NCBI RefSeq assembly: GCF_026151345.1
Contig: NZ_JAMQPR010000001.1
Coordinates: 3,605,292 to 3,669,291 of the forward strand
Direction: 5' to 3'
DNA: 64,000 nt
Origin: Leptospira paudalimensis
Lineage (GTDB): Bacteria > Spirochaetota > Leptospiria > Leptospirales > Leptospiraceae
Part shown: positions 1 through 8,928 of the stretch, in pieces
How the letters are laid out: every line of letters starts with the position of its first letter
How positions within the stretch are numbered: position 1 is the stretch's first letter
The notes under the pieces: generated by a model
What the model saw: the letters and a program-made list of their open reading frames with translations, nothing else
What the model was told of the DNA's origin: nothing
The model's database searches: none
Position numbers and translations under genes: made by a program

Positions 1-1173
1 AATGGTAAGTCCCAATGCCATCATAAAGGAAAAGGCACCGATGAGGGATACTGGAACTGCAATGATAGGAATTAACGTCGAGCGCCAATCTCCCAAAAAG
101 ATAAAGACAACAATGGCTACTAAAACAAAGGCTTCTACTAATGTATGAATTACTTTTTCGATGGCTGCATCGATAAAGTTCGATACATCATAACTTAATT
201 TGTAATCCATTTCTGGTGGAAAAGTTTGTTTTAACTCTTCAAGTTTTGCTTTGATGTCTTCAATTACAACTTTGGCATTACTGCCTTCCGTTTGTTTGAA
301 CATAATCGCCGCTGCAGGATGTCCGTCCACATCGGAGTAAATATTGTAAAACTCACTATCAAGTTCAACCTTTGAAATATCTTTGAGGTAAAGTAACTCA
401 CCACCATTTTTAGCACGGATGATGATATTCTCATATTGGCCAGGTTCGTTAAACCAACCTTCGTAAGTGAGAGTGTATTCTAATGATTGTGCTTGTTTTC
501 CAGAACTTTGGCCAAGTCTTCCAGGTCTAGCAATGATACTTTGGTCTTCAATTGCCTTCATCACTTCAGCAGTTGTCACATTATAAGCACGCATTCTATC
601 TGGATTTAACCAAACGCGCATCGCATATTGTCTTGTTCCTAAGATCTTAGCTTGTCCGATACCATGAATCCTTTTTAATTCAGGTAGTAAAAACACTGTC
701 GCATAGTTGTATAAAAACTTCTCACTCGCATTTGGATCTTTACTGTATAAGTTTACATACAATAACATACTTGGTTGGACAGGTTGGACAAATATACCTT
801 CCAAACGTACGAGTTCTGGCACACGATACATCATTTGGTCTACCCTAGTTTTCACTTGTACTAAGGCATCATTTGGATTTGTTCCAGGATCGAATAAAAC
901 TTGTATGATTGCATCTCCAGAACTTGTGGAGGAAGAAATCATATATCTCATTCCTGCAACCCCGTTGATAGCTTGTTCCAATGTTGTTATCGTAGATTGG
1001 ACTAATACTTGTGCACTGGCACCTGGAAATGATAGAGTAATCGTTACACGAGGAGGTGCAATTTCAGGGAATTGTGAGACTGGTATGTTCTTAATCGAAA
1101 TTAATCCGACGAACACAACTAGTACGGATATAACTATGGCGAGAACGGGTCTCTGGAGAAATTTTGTAAACAT
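1..1173 (-). CDS. RND efflux pump inner-membrane transporter, HAE1/AcrB type (N-terminal part, cut by window edge)
   Basis: Translating the minus strand from the ATG at 1173 gives about 390 residues that stay open to the window edge. The protein starts MFTKFLQRPVLAIVISV, the first transmembrane helix of RND pumps, followed by a periplasmic porter region with FPEIAPPRVTI, SFPGASA and VKTRVDQ motifs as in AcrB-type drug or solvent pumps. A second membrane stretch begins near residue 345 (VEAFVLVAIVVFIFLGDWRSTL). Full-length family members are about 1,000-1,050 residues, so well over half the gene lies outside the window. The start is 10 bp after the stop of the adaptor gene at 1184, so the two are an operon. 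No outer-membrane channel gene is visible here. Substrate cannot be told from sequence; the motifs favour HAE1 over heavy-metal (HME) pumps. Confidence 0.93.
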   Translation of the reverse strand, partial: MFTKFLQRPVLAIVISVLVVFVGLISIKNIPVSQFPEIAPPRVTITLSFPGASAQVLVQSTITTLEQAINGVAGMRYMISSSTSSGDAIIQVLFDPGTNPNDALVQVKTRVDQMMYRVPELVRLEGIFVQPVQPSMLLYVNLYSKDPNASEKFLYNYATVFLLPELKRIHGIGQAKILGTRQYAMRVWLNPDRMRAYNVTTAEVMKAIEDQSIIARPGRLGQSSGKQAQSLEYTLTYEGWFNEPGQYENIIIRAKNGGELLYLKDISKVELDSEFYNIYSDVDGHPAAAIMFKQTEGSNAKVVIEDIKAKLEELKQTFPPEMDYKLSYDVSNFIDAAIEKVIHTLVEAFVLVAIVVFIFLGDWRSTLIPIIAVPVSLIGAFSFMMALGLTI

Positions 1174-1183
1174 ACAGTATCTC

Positions 1184-2296
1184 CTAGTGAGCCTGTAACT
1201 CGAAACTTTTCATGACGTTCTCACGAGTTTCGATGTTAAATTTTACAATATCACCATCATGAACTTTACCAAGTCCTTCCAAAAGGATGATGTCGCTGTC
1301 AGTGATACCAGATTCTACTACAAACAAGTGAGGAATTTCATTTGAGATTTTTATCTCTGTCGATTTTAAATTACCTTTACTTGATATTGTGTATACATAG
1401 CGTTTATCTAATACTTCAAAAGTAGCCTTTTGTGGAATGAGTAAGGCTTCTTTTAAATTTTCTTTCACTACAACGTTTCCTGTTTCTCCATGACGTAATA
1501 ATCTGTCCGGATTTGGAAATGTTGCTCTAAAAGGAATGGTACCTGTTTCACTATCGAATTCTCCTTCGATTGTGTCAGCAATTCCCTCGTGATTGAAGTA
1601 TTCACCATTAGCCATTAAGAATTTTACTTTTAATGGTTTGTCCCCTGATCTTCGCGCATTGGAAAAGTTAAGATAATCTTTTTCAGAAACATTGAAGTAA
1701 ACCCAAAGTTTTGAAATGTCAGAGATTGTAGTTAATAAAGTTCCTTCTTCCACTAAACTTCCAAGTCGCACTTGGAAACGATCTGTGATTCCAGTGAAAG
1801 GTGCAGTTACAGTTGCCAAATTTAAATGAACTTGCGCCAATTCCATAGCTGCTTTATTTTTTTTCAGTCTAGCTTTGATAAGAGATAATTCTGTTTGGGA
1901 AACAACATTCTCTTTGAATAACTTCTCAGTATTCTCAAATTCGATTTGTGTTGATTCGTATTCTGCTTTTGCTTTTTCGTATTGAGCAGTAACTAACATC
2001 GGCATTACTTGGAAAAGTTTTTGACCTTTTTTTACGATCTTACCTTCATCCATATAGATATGGGTTAGATATCCTTTTTCGAATGCTCTGATTTCGATAC
2101 GTTGGATTGCCTTCACTTGCGCTACGTAGTTTTTATCAATGATCACATCTTGTTTCCAAGGATAGGTCGCCATGAGTGCGTTTTTATCTTCATGGTTCTT
2201 TGAATGACAATTCATTTGAAGAAAAGATGTTAATACAAATACTGTAACCAGTATCTTTGAGGTGAAAGAGTGCTTGAGCCCTTTGAGAAGTTTCAT
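1184..2296 (-). CDS. RND efflux periplasmic adaptor (membrane fusion protein), probable lipoprotein
   Basis: A 370-residue HlyD/AcrA-type adaptor that would link the inner-membrane pump encoded downstream to an outer-membrane channel. The N-terminus (MKLLKGLKHSFTSKILV, hydrophobic run, then FLQMNC) looks like a lipoprotein signal with a loose spirochaetal lipobox and Cys30. The order of domains is typical: first barrel-sandwich half (YVAQVKAIQRIEIRAFEKGY), a coiled-coil hairpin at about 105-155 (QYEKAKAEYESTQIEFENTEKL), second lipoyl half (VTAPFTGITDRFQVRLGSLVEEG), then beta-barrel and membrane-proximal domains. A GGGG-containing ribosome site precedes ATG 2296. It is 10 bp from the RND gene. 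Two short inverted repeats upstream (2313-2326, 2350-2365) could be control sites. Confidence 0.93.
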   Translation of the reverse strand: MKLLKGLKHSFTSKILVTVFVLTSFLQMNCHSKNHEDKNALMATYPWKQDVIIDKNYVAQVKAIQRIEIRAFEKGYLTHIYMDEGKIVKKGQKLFQVMPMLVTAQYEKAKAEYESTQIEFENTEKLFKENVVSQTELSLIKARLKKNKAAMELAQVHLNLATVTAPFTGITDRFQVRLGSLVEEGTLLTTISDISKLWVYFNVSEKDYLNFSNARRSGDKPLKVKFLMANGEYFNHEGIADTIEGEFDSETGTIPFRATFPNPDRLLRHGETGNVVVKENLKEALLIPQKATFEVLDKRYVYTISSKGNLKSTEIKISNEIPHLFVVESGITDSDIILLEGLGKVHDGDIVKFNIETRENVMKSFELQAH

Positions 2297-2312
2297 TGTG
2301 TCCCCACTTTGT

Positions 2313-2326
2313 CTAACATTTGTTAG
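2313..2326. promoter_or_regulatory. Inverted repeat upstream of the efflux adaptor gene
   Basis: CTAACA-TT-TGTTAG is a perfect 6-bp inverted repeat only 17 bp upstream of the adaptor start at 2296. Its size and place suit a repressor operator. No regulator gene is adjacent, so this is inference. Confidence 0.4.
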
Positions 2327-2349
2327 GCAAAATTTTAAAAATCATCGAA

Positions 2350-2365
2350 CGCAATTTGAATTGCG
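2350..2365. promoter_or_regulatory. Perfect 7-bp inverted repeat between efflux genes
   Basis: CGCAATT-TG-AATTGCG is a perfect inverted repeat in the gap between the small exported protein gene (stop at 2388) and the efflux adaptor. It could be an operator or a weak hairpin; there is no long T run beside it. Confidence 0.35.
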
Positions 2366-2387
2366 ATCTTCCGAGAAAAAATTTATG

Positions 2388-2750
2388 TTAAGTGAGTGTG
2401 GGAGGTGCGCGGTCTTTAACGCTATTTTTGGCTAAAAATGAATTTGGAAAAGAGAATAGGACTGGTTTTAGTTCAGTATCAAATACAAGTGAGATTTTAA
2501 GGAAAAATGCGAAGGAATGATTTAACTCATTCTCACGGTGGGAATTAATCTCAGCCTCTTCCTCACTGTTTTCACTGACTTCCTTAATGACATAAGTAAA
2601 ATCGTATAAACTACTATGTTTGTAAGTTTGGTGTTTTTGGTAGGTGTCGTGATGGGAAACATACCCCTCAGTATTAGTACTGATGAATACAAAGGAGAGT
2701 AGCAAAATTGCCAATCGACTTATCAATGTATTTACCATCATCAAGCGCAT
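2388..2750 (-). CDS. Small exported protein of unknown function ahead of the RND operon
   Basis: A 120-residue ORF in the same orientation as the efflux genes and 91 bp upstream of them. It opens with a basic stretch and a hydrophobic segment (LISRLAILLLSFVFIS), so it is probably exported or anchored. The middle is rich in His and Glu (HHDTYQKHQTYKH, ENSEEEAEINSHREN) and the end reads VKDRAPPTLT. I do not recognise the family. His-rich small proteins do occur near metal or drug efflux genes, but metal binding is only a guess. Starts at 2750, 2741 or 2738 are all possible. Confidence 0.55.
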   Translation of the reverse strand: MRLMMVNTLISRLAILLLSFVFISTNTEGYVSHHDTYQKHQTYKHSSLYDFTYVIKEVSENSEEEAEINSHRENELNHSFAFFLKISLVFDTELKPVLFSFPNSFLAKNSVKDRAPPTLT

Positions 2751-3007
2751 CTAATGTCAGCGAATTCCCGAATCGATTATTGTCAACAGTTTAAGCGAAC
2801 AGTTCTAAGTCTCAATTAAAAACAAATCCACTGCACCATTCACACTGCCTGTGTCGAAGTATCGATTGTAGCGGAAATCCTTTCCTCTATTCATTAGACA
2901 ACGAATGGTAAAAAAAGTAGGAAAGAATGCAGTGGAACGCGGGATCTTTTTGCAATTCCTGTTATGTGATGAAACCAATTCAGTCGCTAATCGTGTATGG
3001 CTCTAAT

Positions 3008-4636
3008 TTATTTTGCAAAAATAACTGCTTCATTTGGGTGCAAAATCAAATCGCCGGTATCCAATTCCTTTTCTAACTCAAAAGATGCGTTTCGATTTTT
3101 AGAGCTGAATAAAATTTGATTCAGATTCCATTTTCTTGGGTAAGAAACTCGAACTGGTTTGGATGAGAAGTTCAAAAATATATATGTCTCCTCTTTTCCA
3201 TCTCTCCTTTTGTAGTATAGCGCTTGTTTGTCGTCACTCAAGAGGATTTTTAGTTTTCCTTTTCGAAGTGATTTTCGTTCCTTTCGTATCTGAATCAGTT
3301 TTTTATATGTGAAAAAAAGAGAATTGGGATCCTGTTTTTGAGATTCAACATTGAGTGTATTTGAATCTTCATAAAGTGGAAGCCAAGGTTTGCCAGTTGT
3401 AAAACCTGTTGTATCGGATCCATCCCAAGGCATTGGAATACGTTCCGGATCTCGTCCAGGATGGAATGGCCAATACCGTTTTCCAACTGGATCTTGGATT
3501 TTATTAAATGGGACTTTTTGGCGTTTCATACCAATTTCCTCTCCATAGTATAAGAAAGGAGTTCCGCGTAAGGTTAACATCATGCAGGCGGCAAGTTTGG
3601 CACGATCCAAAGTCTCATCACCCTTTTCGTAACGAGTGATATGCCGTGGAAAATCATGATTGGATAAAGTATAGTTTGGCCAATTATCTTCCCCTAAAGC
3701 TGATTCAAAGTCCTTAACAATTTGGTAAAATCGTTCCGCCTTCCAAGGTGAAAATAAAAACATAAAATTAAAGGCAAGGTGAAGTTCATCATTTCGACCA
3801 CAATAGGTAGCAGGAAGTAAAACATTTCCAGGGAAATCTTGCATGATTTCACCAACAAACATACGTTTTTCGGAATATGAATCTAAAAGTTTTCTCATCC
3901 TTCTTAAAATTCCATGCATTTCAGGTCGGTCACGATCATATGTATGCACTTGTTTGTCGTAAGGTCTTGGACCTTTCATAAAATAAGAAGCATTGTTTCG
4001 AAAGAATTCATCTTTTACATATAAGTTGACAACATCCAATCGGAATCCATCTACTCCCATATCGAGCCAGTATTTCATCATCCGAAAGATGGCATCTTCC
4101 ACATCTGGATTACGCCAATTGAGATCAGGTTGTTCTTTTAAAAAAGAGTGAAAATAATATTCGCCAGTACGTTTGTCATATTCCCAACCAGATCCGCCAA
4201 ATGCACCCAACCAATTATTAGGTGGTCCATTGTGGTTTGCTTGTTTCCAAATGTACCAATCTCGTTTTGGACTGTTGACAGATGATCTGGATTCAATAAA
4301 CCAAGGGTGGAGGTGGGAGGTATGATTGACTACCAAATCCATGATAATGCGAATCCCTCGTTTATGAGCTTCCTTTAGCAGGCGTTTGAAGGTCTGAATA
4401 TCTCCAAAAACGGGATCTATTTCTTCATAGTCTGAAATATCATATCCAAAATCAAACATGGGAGAAGGATAAACAGGAGAAAACCAAATAGCATCGATAC
4501 CTAGTGAGTCTTTGGAACCTGCTAAATAATCCAATCGTTGGATGATTCCTTCTAGGTCTCCGATCCCATCCCCATTGGAATCTTGGAAACTACGTGGATA
4601 AATTTGATAGATAACTGCTTCTTTCCACCATGCCAT
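3008..4636 (-). CDS. Alpha-glucosidase, GH13 (oligo-1,6-glucosidase / trehalose-6-phosphate hydrolase-like)
   Basis: A 542-residue cytoplasmic alpha-amylase-family enzyme with no signal peptide, expected to cleave alpha-glucosidic bonds in short maltodextrins, isomaltose or related sugars. The start WWKEAVIYQIYPRSFQDSNGDGIGD is diagnostic for the oligo-1,6-glucosidase branch. GH13 region I is DLVVNHTS (100-107). The catalytic residues are visible: nucleophile Asp201 in GFRLDVVN, acid/base Glu263 in VGEIM, and stabiliser Asp328 in SNHDFPR. Length matches full-size family members (about 540-560). It lies 1 bp after the glnD stop on the same strand, so it is probably the second gene of that transcript. 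Exact substrate among alpha-glucosides cannot be fixed from these motifs. Confidence 0.93.
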   Translation of the reverse strand: MAWWKEAVIYQIYPRSFQDSNGDGIGDLEGIIQRLDYLAGSKDSLGIDAIWFSPVYPSPMFDFGYDISDYEEIDPVFGDIQTFKRLLKEAHKRGIRIIMDLVVNHTSHLHPWFIESRSSVNSPKRDWYIWKQANHNGPPNNWLGAFGGSGWEYDKRTGEYYFHSFLKEQPDLNWRNPDVEDAIFRMMKYWLDMGVDGFRLDVVNLYVKDEFFRNNASYFMKGPRPYDKQVHTYDRDRPEMHGILRRMRKLLDSYSEKRMFVGEIMQDFPGNVLLPATYCGRNDELHLAFNFMFLFSPWKAERFYQIVKDFESALGEDNWPNYTLSNHDFPRHITRYEKGDETLDRAKLAACMMLTLRGTPFLYYGEEIGMKRQKVPFNKIQDPVGKRYWPFHPGRDPERIPMPWDGSDTTGFTTGKPWLPLYEDSNTLNVESQKQDPNSLFFTYKKLIQIRKERKSLRKGKLKILLSDDKQALYYKRRDGKEETYIFLNFSSKPVRVSYPRKWNLNQILFSSKNRNASFELEKELDTGDLILHPNEAVIFAK

Positions 4637-4637
4637 A

Positions 4638-7190
4638 TTAAAAACTAATCTCCATGATACCTTGGTTTTCTTTGACTCTTGCTACAGAGAGAATTTTTTC
4701 CTTAATCGAAAGGAGTAGACCAGTATCTTCTATTTTTTTACCATTTTTTGTTTGGATGTGAAAGGAGTCATATGCAAAATCAGCACTTGTTGAGATTCTA
4801 ACAAAGATTACTTCCAATTCAAAATCGATTAAAGTTTTGAGAATACGATACACCAATCCAATTGAATCAGGAACTCTCACTTCTAATACAGAATAAGTAT
4901 CTGATAAATCATTTGCAAACTTAACAAGTTCCTCTACCATTCCTTCTGGAATTTGTGGCAAAGTTTTCCAAATATTGGTAGTGGAAGCCAAATCTTCAAT
5001 ATTCACTTTCCCCCCAATACAATCAGCAAGAGTGGACTCAATTTCGTTTATCTGTGGTTCGGCGATCTCTCCACTACCATATTCATCAGTGATTTGCGCC
5101 TGTAGGATCAAATGTTCATTTTCGCTTCGGAATAATCTGAGTCCTACTAAATTTAATCCAAGACTGGAAATAATTCCTGATAGATACAGTAACATTCGTT
5201 TGTCTGCCTTAGCAAATAGAGACAATGTAACAAACGCCGGTTCTTTTTCAGAAATTAATCGAAACGTAGAACCTGATTGTATCCATTCATGTAAAAATAC
5301 AAAATGTTGGTATACCCTGCGTGGGGTATTATAGTTCAAATATGAAGTGGGACGAATTTGCATCCCAAATGAAACAATTTGTTCCGCTTGTTCTGTTGTA
5401 AGTCCTTCTTTTTCGATTAGATAGTTTTCGAGTGTACTTTCAATTCGCTCTTGGTTGTCAGGTCGATTGGTTTTGTTTTGTAAGTATGTTAATGTGGATG
5501 TAAATAAAAAATGTAAAATTTCCTTTTTCCAGTTAGTGAGGACTGATTGGCCAACTGATTTTGTATCAATGATTGTCAGTACATATAACAAACGTAAAGT
5601 GTTTTCATTAGAAAATTGTTTTGCAAACGAAGAAATTAAATTTGGATCATAAATATCTCGTTTGGACGAGAGCTCAGACATGATAATATGCTCCGCTACC
5701 AAAAATCGTAAGAGTTCTGTATCTTCTTCTGAAAATCGGAACCTTTCTGCGATGATGAGAGCAAGTTCGGCACCATATTGGCAGTGGTCACCTTCCTTTA
5801 CTTTCCCAGCATCGTGAATGAGGATCGCTAGAGCCAAAATTTCAATTTTTTCACAAGAATTAAATACATCTTGCACTTGTGGGTCTTCCCATAAATCAGC
5901 AATTAATACATCTAGCTCGCGTAATATGAGCAATGTATGTTCATCGACAGTGTATTGGTGGTGGTAACTAAACAGTGGAAAGTTGGTACAAGCTCCAAAT
6001 TCAGGAATGAGTTTTCCTAGCACGTTACATTCATGCATGAGTGTGAGCGTATGCCCAATTCGCTTTTTGTGGCGTAACATCTCCATAAAACAATCCAAAA
6101 CCGATTTTTGGTTTTTGAAATCATCATCGAGAAAATGAGAGGCAAAACGGATTTCGTTTAAATCGATTCGAGATGGTTCCTCTTCGTTTTTTTGTGATTC
6201 GCTGAAAAATTGAATGATGTCATCGTATAAAGTATCTGGATTGGAAAGTTCTTTGTGGATTCGTTTTTTATTCAGATTGGTTTTCTCATCCAAATAGGTT
6301 CCAATATAAAAATAAACATCCTTTTGCGCTTTATAAAATTGGCTCATAAAACGTTCTAAGGTTTTAATTTCGTTCTTAGGACCAAATCCTAAAAACTCAG
6401 CAACTTCTGCTTGTAAGCTTAAATCTAATCTGTCATTTTTACGACCACTGATGATATGGAGAGCTGATCTTGTTAAGAGTAAAAAATCGTAAGCTGAGAG
6501 TAGAGTTAAACTATCACCAATTAAATAAAAATCGAAAATCCCACCATCAGCACTATCAGCGAGTGGATTTGTTTTTTCGATCCAATACATTTGTTGGATA
6601 TCACGAAGTCCTAATGGATCGTTTTTAATATTGGGTTCTGAAAGTAAAATTGGATTGTAAGAATTGATAATTCTTTCTCTGAGATAAGAAAGTTTCCATT
6701 CATTGTATTCTTTGATGGTTTTTTCAGGAATTTTACCGAGGAATTCATTTTTGAATTTTTGGAATAAAACTTCCGAACCTACAAGAAAACGAGCATCAAG
6801 TACAGCGTGGTAGGTTTCGATTTGGTTTAAGTATAAAAATGATTCTTTGATTGTACGGCAACTATGACCGACTTCCTTATCATTGTTATATAAGAACGTA
6901 TTGATTTTGGAAATGATTTCACTTAAGATTTTGTCTGAAAGTTTTCCATCATGAAGGTATAATAAATCAATATCCGAATGAGGTGCGAGTTCCCTTCTAC
7001 CATAACCTCCTACTGCAATGAGGCAAAGGTGATCTTTTATGGGGATTCCGTTTGACACTTCCAAGAAAACTTGTCGTAAGGAATCATCGATCAGGTTACT
7101 CAACTGACGGGTGAACAACCTTCCTGAAGAGACTGTTTTGGCTTTTGGAAAGGTCCGTTGCAGTTTTGCCTTGAGTTCTGATTTCATCAT
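4638..7190 (-). CDS. glnD: [Protein-PII] uridylyltransferase / uridylyl-removing enzyme
   Basis: An 850-residue bifunctional nitrogen sensor that uridylylates PII when glutamine is low and removes UMP when it is high. The nucleotidyltransferase signature GGYGRRELAPHSDIDLL is at 61-77. An HD domain follows in the middle (YHHQYTVDEHT, then LAILIHDAGKVKEGDH) for the uridylyl-removing activity. Two ACT-type regions lie near the C-terminus (starting around FVTLSLFAKADKRML and YSVLEVRVPDSIGLVYRI). Length matches the family. No glnB, glnK or amtB is nearby. It overlaps nothing, and its start is only 30 bp from the divergent gene at 7221. The downstream alpha-glucosidase starts 1 bp after its stop. 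Confidence 0.93.
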   Translation of the reverse strand: MMKSELKAKLQRTFPKAKTVSSGRLFTRQLSNLIDDSLRQVFLEVSNGIPIKDHLCLIAVGGYGRRELAPHSDIDLLYLHDGKLSDKILSEIISKINTFLYNNDKEVGHSCRTIKESFLYLNQIETYHAVLDARFLVGSEVLFQKFKNEFLGKIPEKTIKEYNEWKLSYLRERIINSYNPILLSEPNIKNDPLGLRDIQQMYWIEKTNPLADSADGGIFDFYLIGDSLTLLSAYDFLLLTRSALHIISGRKNDRLDLSLQAEVAEFLGFGPKNEIKTLERFMSQFYKAQKDVYFYIGTYLDEKTNLNKKRIHKELSNPDTLYDDIIQFFSESQKNEEEPSRIDLNEIRFASHFLDDDFKNQKSVLDCFMEMLRHKKRIGHTLTLMHECNVLGKLIPEFGACTNFPLFSYHHQYTVDEHTLLILRELDVLIADLWEDPQVQDVFNSCEKIEILALAILIHDAGKVKEGDHCQYGAELALIIAERFRFSEEDTELLRFLVAEHIIMSELSSKRDIYDPNLISSFAKQFSNENTLRLLYVLTIIDTKSVGQSVLTNWKKEILHFLFTSTLTYLQNKTNRPDNQERIESTLENYLIEKEGLTTEQAEQIVSFGMQIRPTSYLNYNTPRRVYQHFVFLHEWIQSGSTFRLISEKEPAFVTLSLFAKADKRMLLYLSGIISSLGLNLVGLRLFRSENEHLILQAQITDEYGSGEIAEPQINEIESTLADCIGGKVNIEDLASTTNIWKTLPQIPEGMVEELVKFANDLSDTYSVLEVRVPDSIGLVYRILKTLIDFELEVIFVRISTSADFAYDSFHIQTKNGKKIEDTGLLLSIKEKILSVARVKENQGIMEISF

Positions 7191-7220
7191 GTAAAGATTA
7201 CCTTATTGGACAACTTTAAC

Positions 7221-7691
7221 ATGAATCCGAAGATTAAAATCACAATTCAGTTTATTTTCAGCCATCTTTTGGCTTATCTCCTTGTCTCCATCCCATACTT
7301 TCAATTGGTGATGAAAGAGTATTATGAAGGTGATTTGGCCGTGTTTCCTCTTTTTTTGGTTACATCGAGTGATGGTGCTGCTTGGTCAAGAGCGATGACT
7401 TGGTTATTTCCAACCTTACTCCTCCAAGCTCTATTGATTGTGAGTTTTTTACATCTGATTTGGGACTGGTTCCAAACTCAATCTTTCAACAAACAAATGT
7501 TTGTATTGGTATGGATGAGAACCGTTTTAGGTGGACTGGCAGCAATTTCACCTTCTGTAGGAAGTTTGGAAGGGATGGTATTTATGATTTCTGAAGTGAC
7601 CCTTTCGATTCATCTGTATGTTTTATTTGAAATTTTTTTACAGTCAATTGTCCAAGCGGGAATTTTTCTTTGGTTTGTGAAACGCTTTTAA
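7221..7691 (+). CDS. Small membrane protein of unknown function
   Basis: About 156 residues with around four predicted membrane helices (IQFIFSHLLAYLLVSIPYF; WLFPTLLLQALLIVSFLHLIW; VWMRTVLGGLAAI; IFLQSIVQAGIFLWFV). I prefer ATG 7221 (MNPKIKIT) to the in-frame TTG at 7206 because it places a basic N-terminus directly before the first helix. It diverges from glnD with only 30 bp between start codons, and it may be co-transcribed with the GH172 gene 37 bp downstream. No family recognised. Confidence 0.7.
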   Translation: MNPKIKITIQFIFSHLLAYLLVSIPYFQLVMKEYYEGDLAVFPLFLVTSSDGAAWSRAMTWLFPTLLLQALLIVSFLHLIWDWFQTQSFNKQMFVLVWMRTVLGGLAAISPSVGSLEGMVFMISEVTLSIHLYVLFEIFLQSIVQAGIFLWFVKRF

Positions 7692-7728
7692 TCCTTCAAT
7701 AGAAATAGTTTATTAAAGTTAGGTCAAT

Positions 7729-8928
7729 ATGGTTACGAATCAAACTTCATTTGGATTCCGTTTTTGGGTATTATTGTTTGTTTTTGGATTTAACTTCACC
7801 AATCCTTTGTTCAGTGACGGCTGGGAGTCTTCCATTTGGAAGGAAAAAACCTACCAAAACAAAAGGATTTCAAGTGCAGATCCAACAAATGGAAATGATG
7901 ATTTTATCAAAATTCCAAAAAAGTCAACCATCACGATTGCTGAAATCAAAGGTCGTGGGGTGATCAAACACATTTGGATGACATTGGCAAGTAAAGACCC
8001 TATGGCACGGAAAAATGTTGTAATTCGTATGTATTGGGACAATCATTCTTTTCCATCCGTAGAGGTTCCGTTAGGTGAATTTTTTGGACAAGGTTGGGGA
8101 GAAGAATACATACTCAATTCGTTACCACTTGTCGCAGCACCCAAAAAAGGAAAGTCAATGAACTCTTACTTTCCTATGCCATTTGAATCAAGTGCGAAAA
8201 TTCAAATCGAAAATGAATCAGATGAGGATATTAGTAATTTTTACTTTTACATTGATTATGAAGAATGGAAATCACCTCTCGATTCCCCTTTACGATTCCA
8301 TGCTCAATGGAACAGAAGTATCACCAAACCGAACACTTCGAACCAAAGGGAAAATGAATGGGGATTGCTTGGGGAAACTGAAAAAACAAAATTTATCAAA
8401 GAAAACTACTTCTCTGTCCTCGAAACTGAAGGAAAAGGCCAATTCATTGGACTTAATTTATATGTGGATTCTCCTACTCCTCTGTGGTATGGCGAAGGAG
8501 ATGATCTAATTTTTATAGATGGAAACCAAACAACTGCTACACTAAAAGGAACAGGAACCGAAGATGTATTTAATACAGCTTGGTCACCGAAAGAAGTGTT
8601 TATGCATCCTTATTTTGGATACCCTAGGGTTTCCGATTCAATTGGATGGTTGGGCAGAACCCATTTGTATCGATTTTGGGTAGAATCCCCCATTCGTTTT
8701 GAAAAAAATTTCCTATTCTTATTGGAACATGGTCATGCAAATTCCTTGACCTTAGATTTGATCTCTGTTGCTTATTGGTATCAGAGTCTGAATCCAAAAC
8801 CAATGAAGGTTTTGCCGAAAAAAGAATTTAGGGTGAATCAACCTGAGATCAATTTTCGTCATATCCATAAATGGCGGGATTCATTCCGAAGTGAAAAAGG
8901 TAATGGGGAAATTTGGGGAAATGAATGA
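7729..8928 (+). CDS. DUF2961 / glycoside hydrolase family 172-like exported protein
   Basis: A 399-residue protein with an N-terminal signal sequence (FWVLLFVFGFNFTNPLFSDG, likely cleaved near residue 30). The body matches the DUF2961 fold family: KGRGVIKHIWMTL, the metal- or sugar-site region VEVPLGEFFGQGWGE, YFPMPF, and DGNQTTATLKGTGTEDVFNTAW. Members of this family, now GH172, include difructose-dianhydride-forming enzymes and alpha-D-arabinofuranosidases, so a role in trimming a furanose-containing glycan outside the cytoplasm is plausible, though the exact substrate is unknown. The 3' end overlaps the start region of the GGDEF gene. Confidence 0.85.
   Translation: MVTNQTSFGFRFWVLLFVFGFNFTNPLFSDGWESSIWKEKTYQNKRISSADPTNGNDDFIKIPKKSTITIAEIKGRGVIKHIWMTLASKDPMARKNVVIRMYWDNHSFPSVEVPLGEFFGQGWGEEYILNSLPLVAAPKKGKSMNSYFPMPFESSAKIQIENESDEDISNFYFYIDYEEWKSPLDSPLRFHAQWNRSITKPNTSNQRENEWGLLGETEKTKFIKENYFSVLETEGKGQFIGLNLYVDSPTPLWYGEGDDLIFIDGNQTTATLKGTGTEDVFNTAWSPKEVFMHPYFGYPRVSDSIGWLGRTHLYRFWVESPIRFEKNFLFLLEHGHANSLTLDLISVAYWYQSLNPKPMKVLPKKEFRVNQPEINFRHIHKWRDSFRSEKGNGEIWGNE

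Noticed and set aside
707..1198. 163-codon plus-strand frame in the RND region
   Set aside because: It is antisense to the clear AcrB-type protein on the minus strand and its translation is not protein-like.
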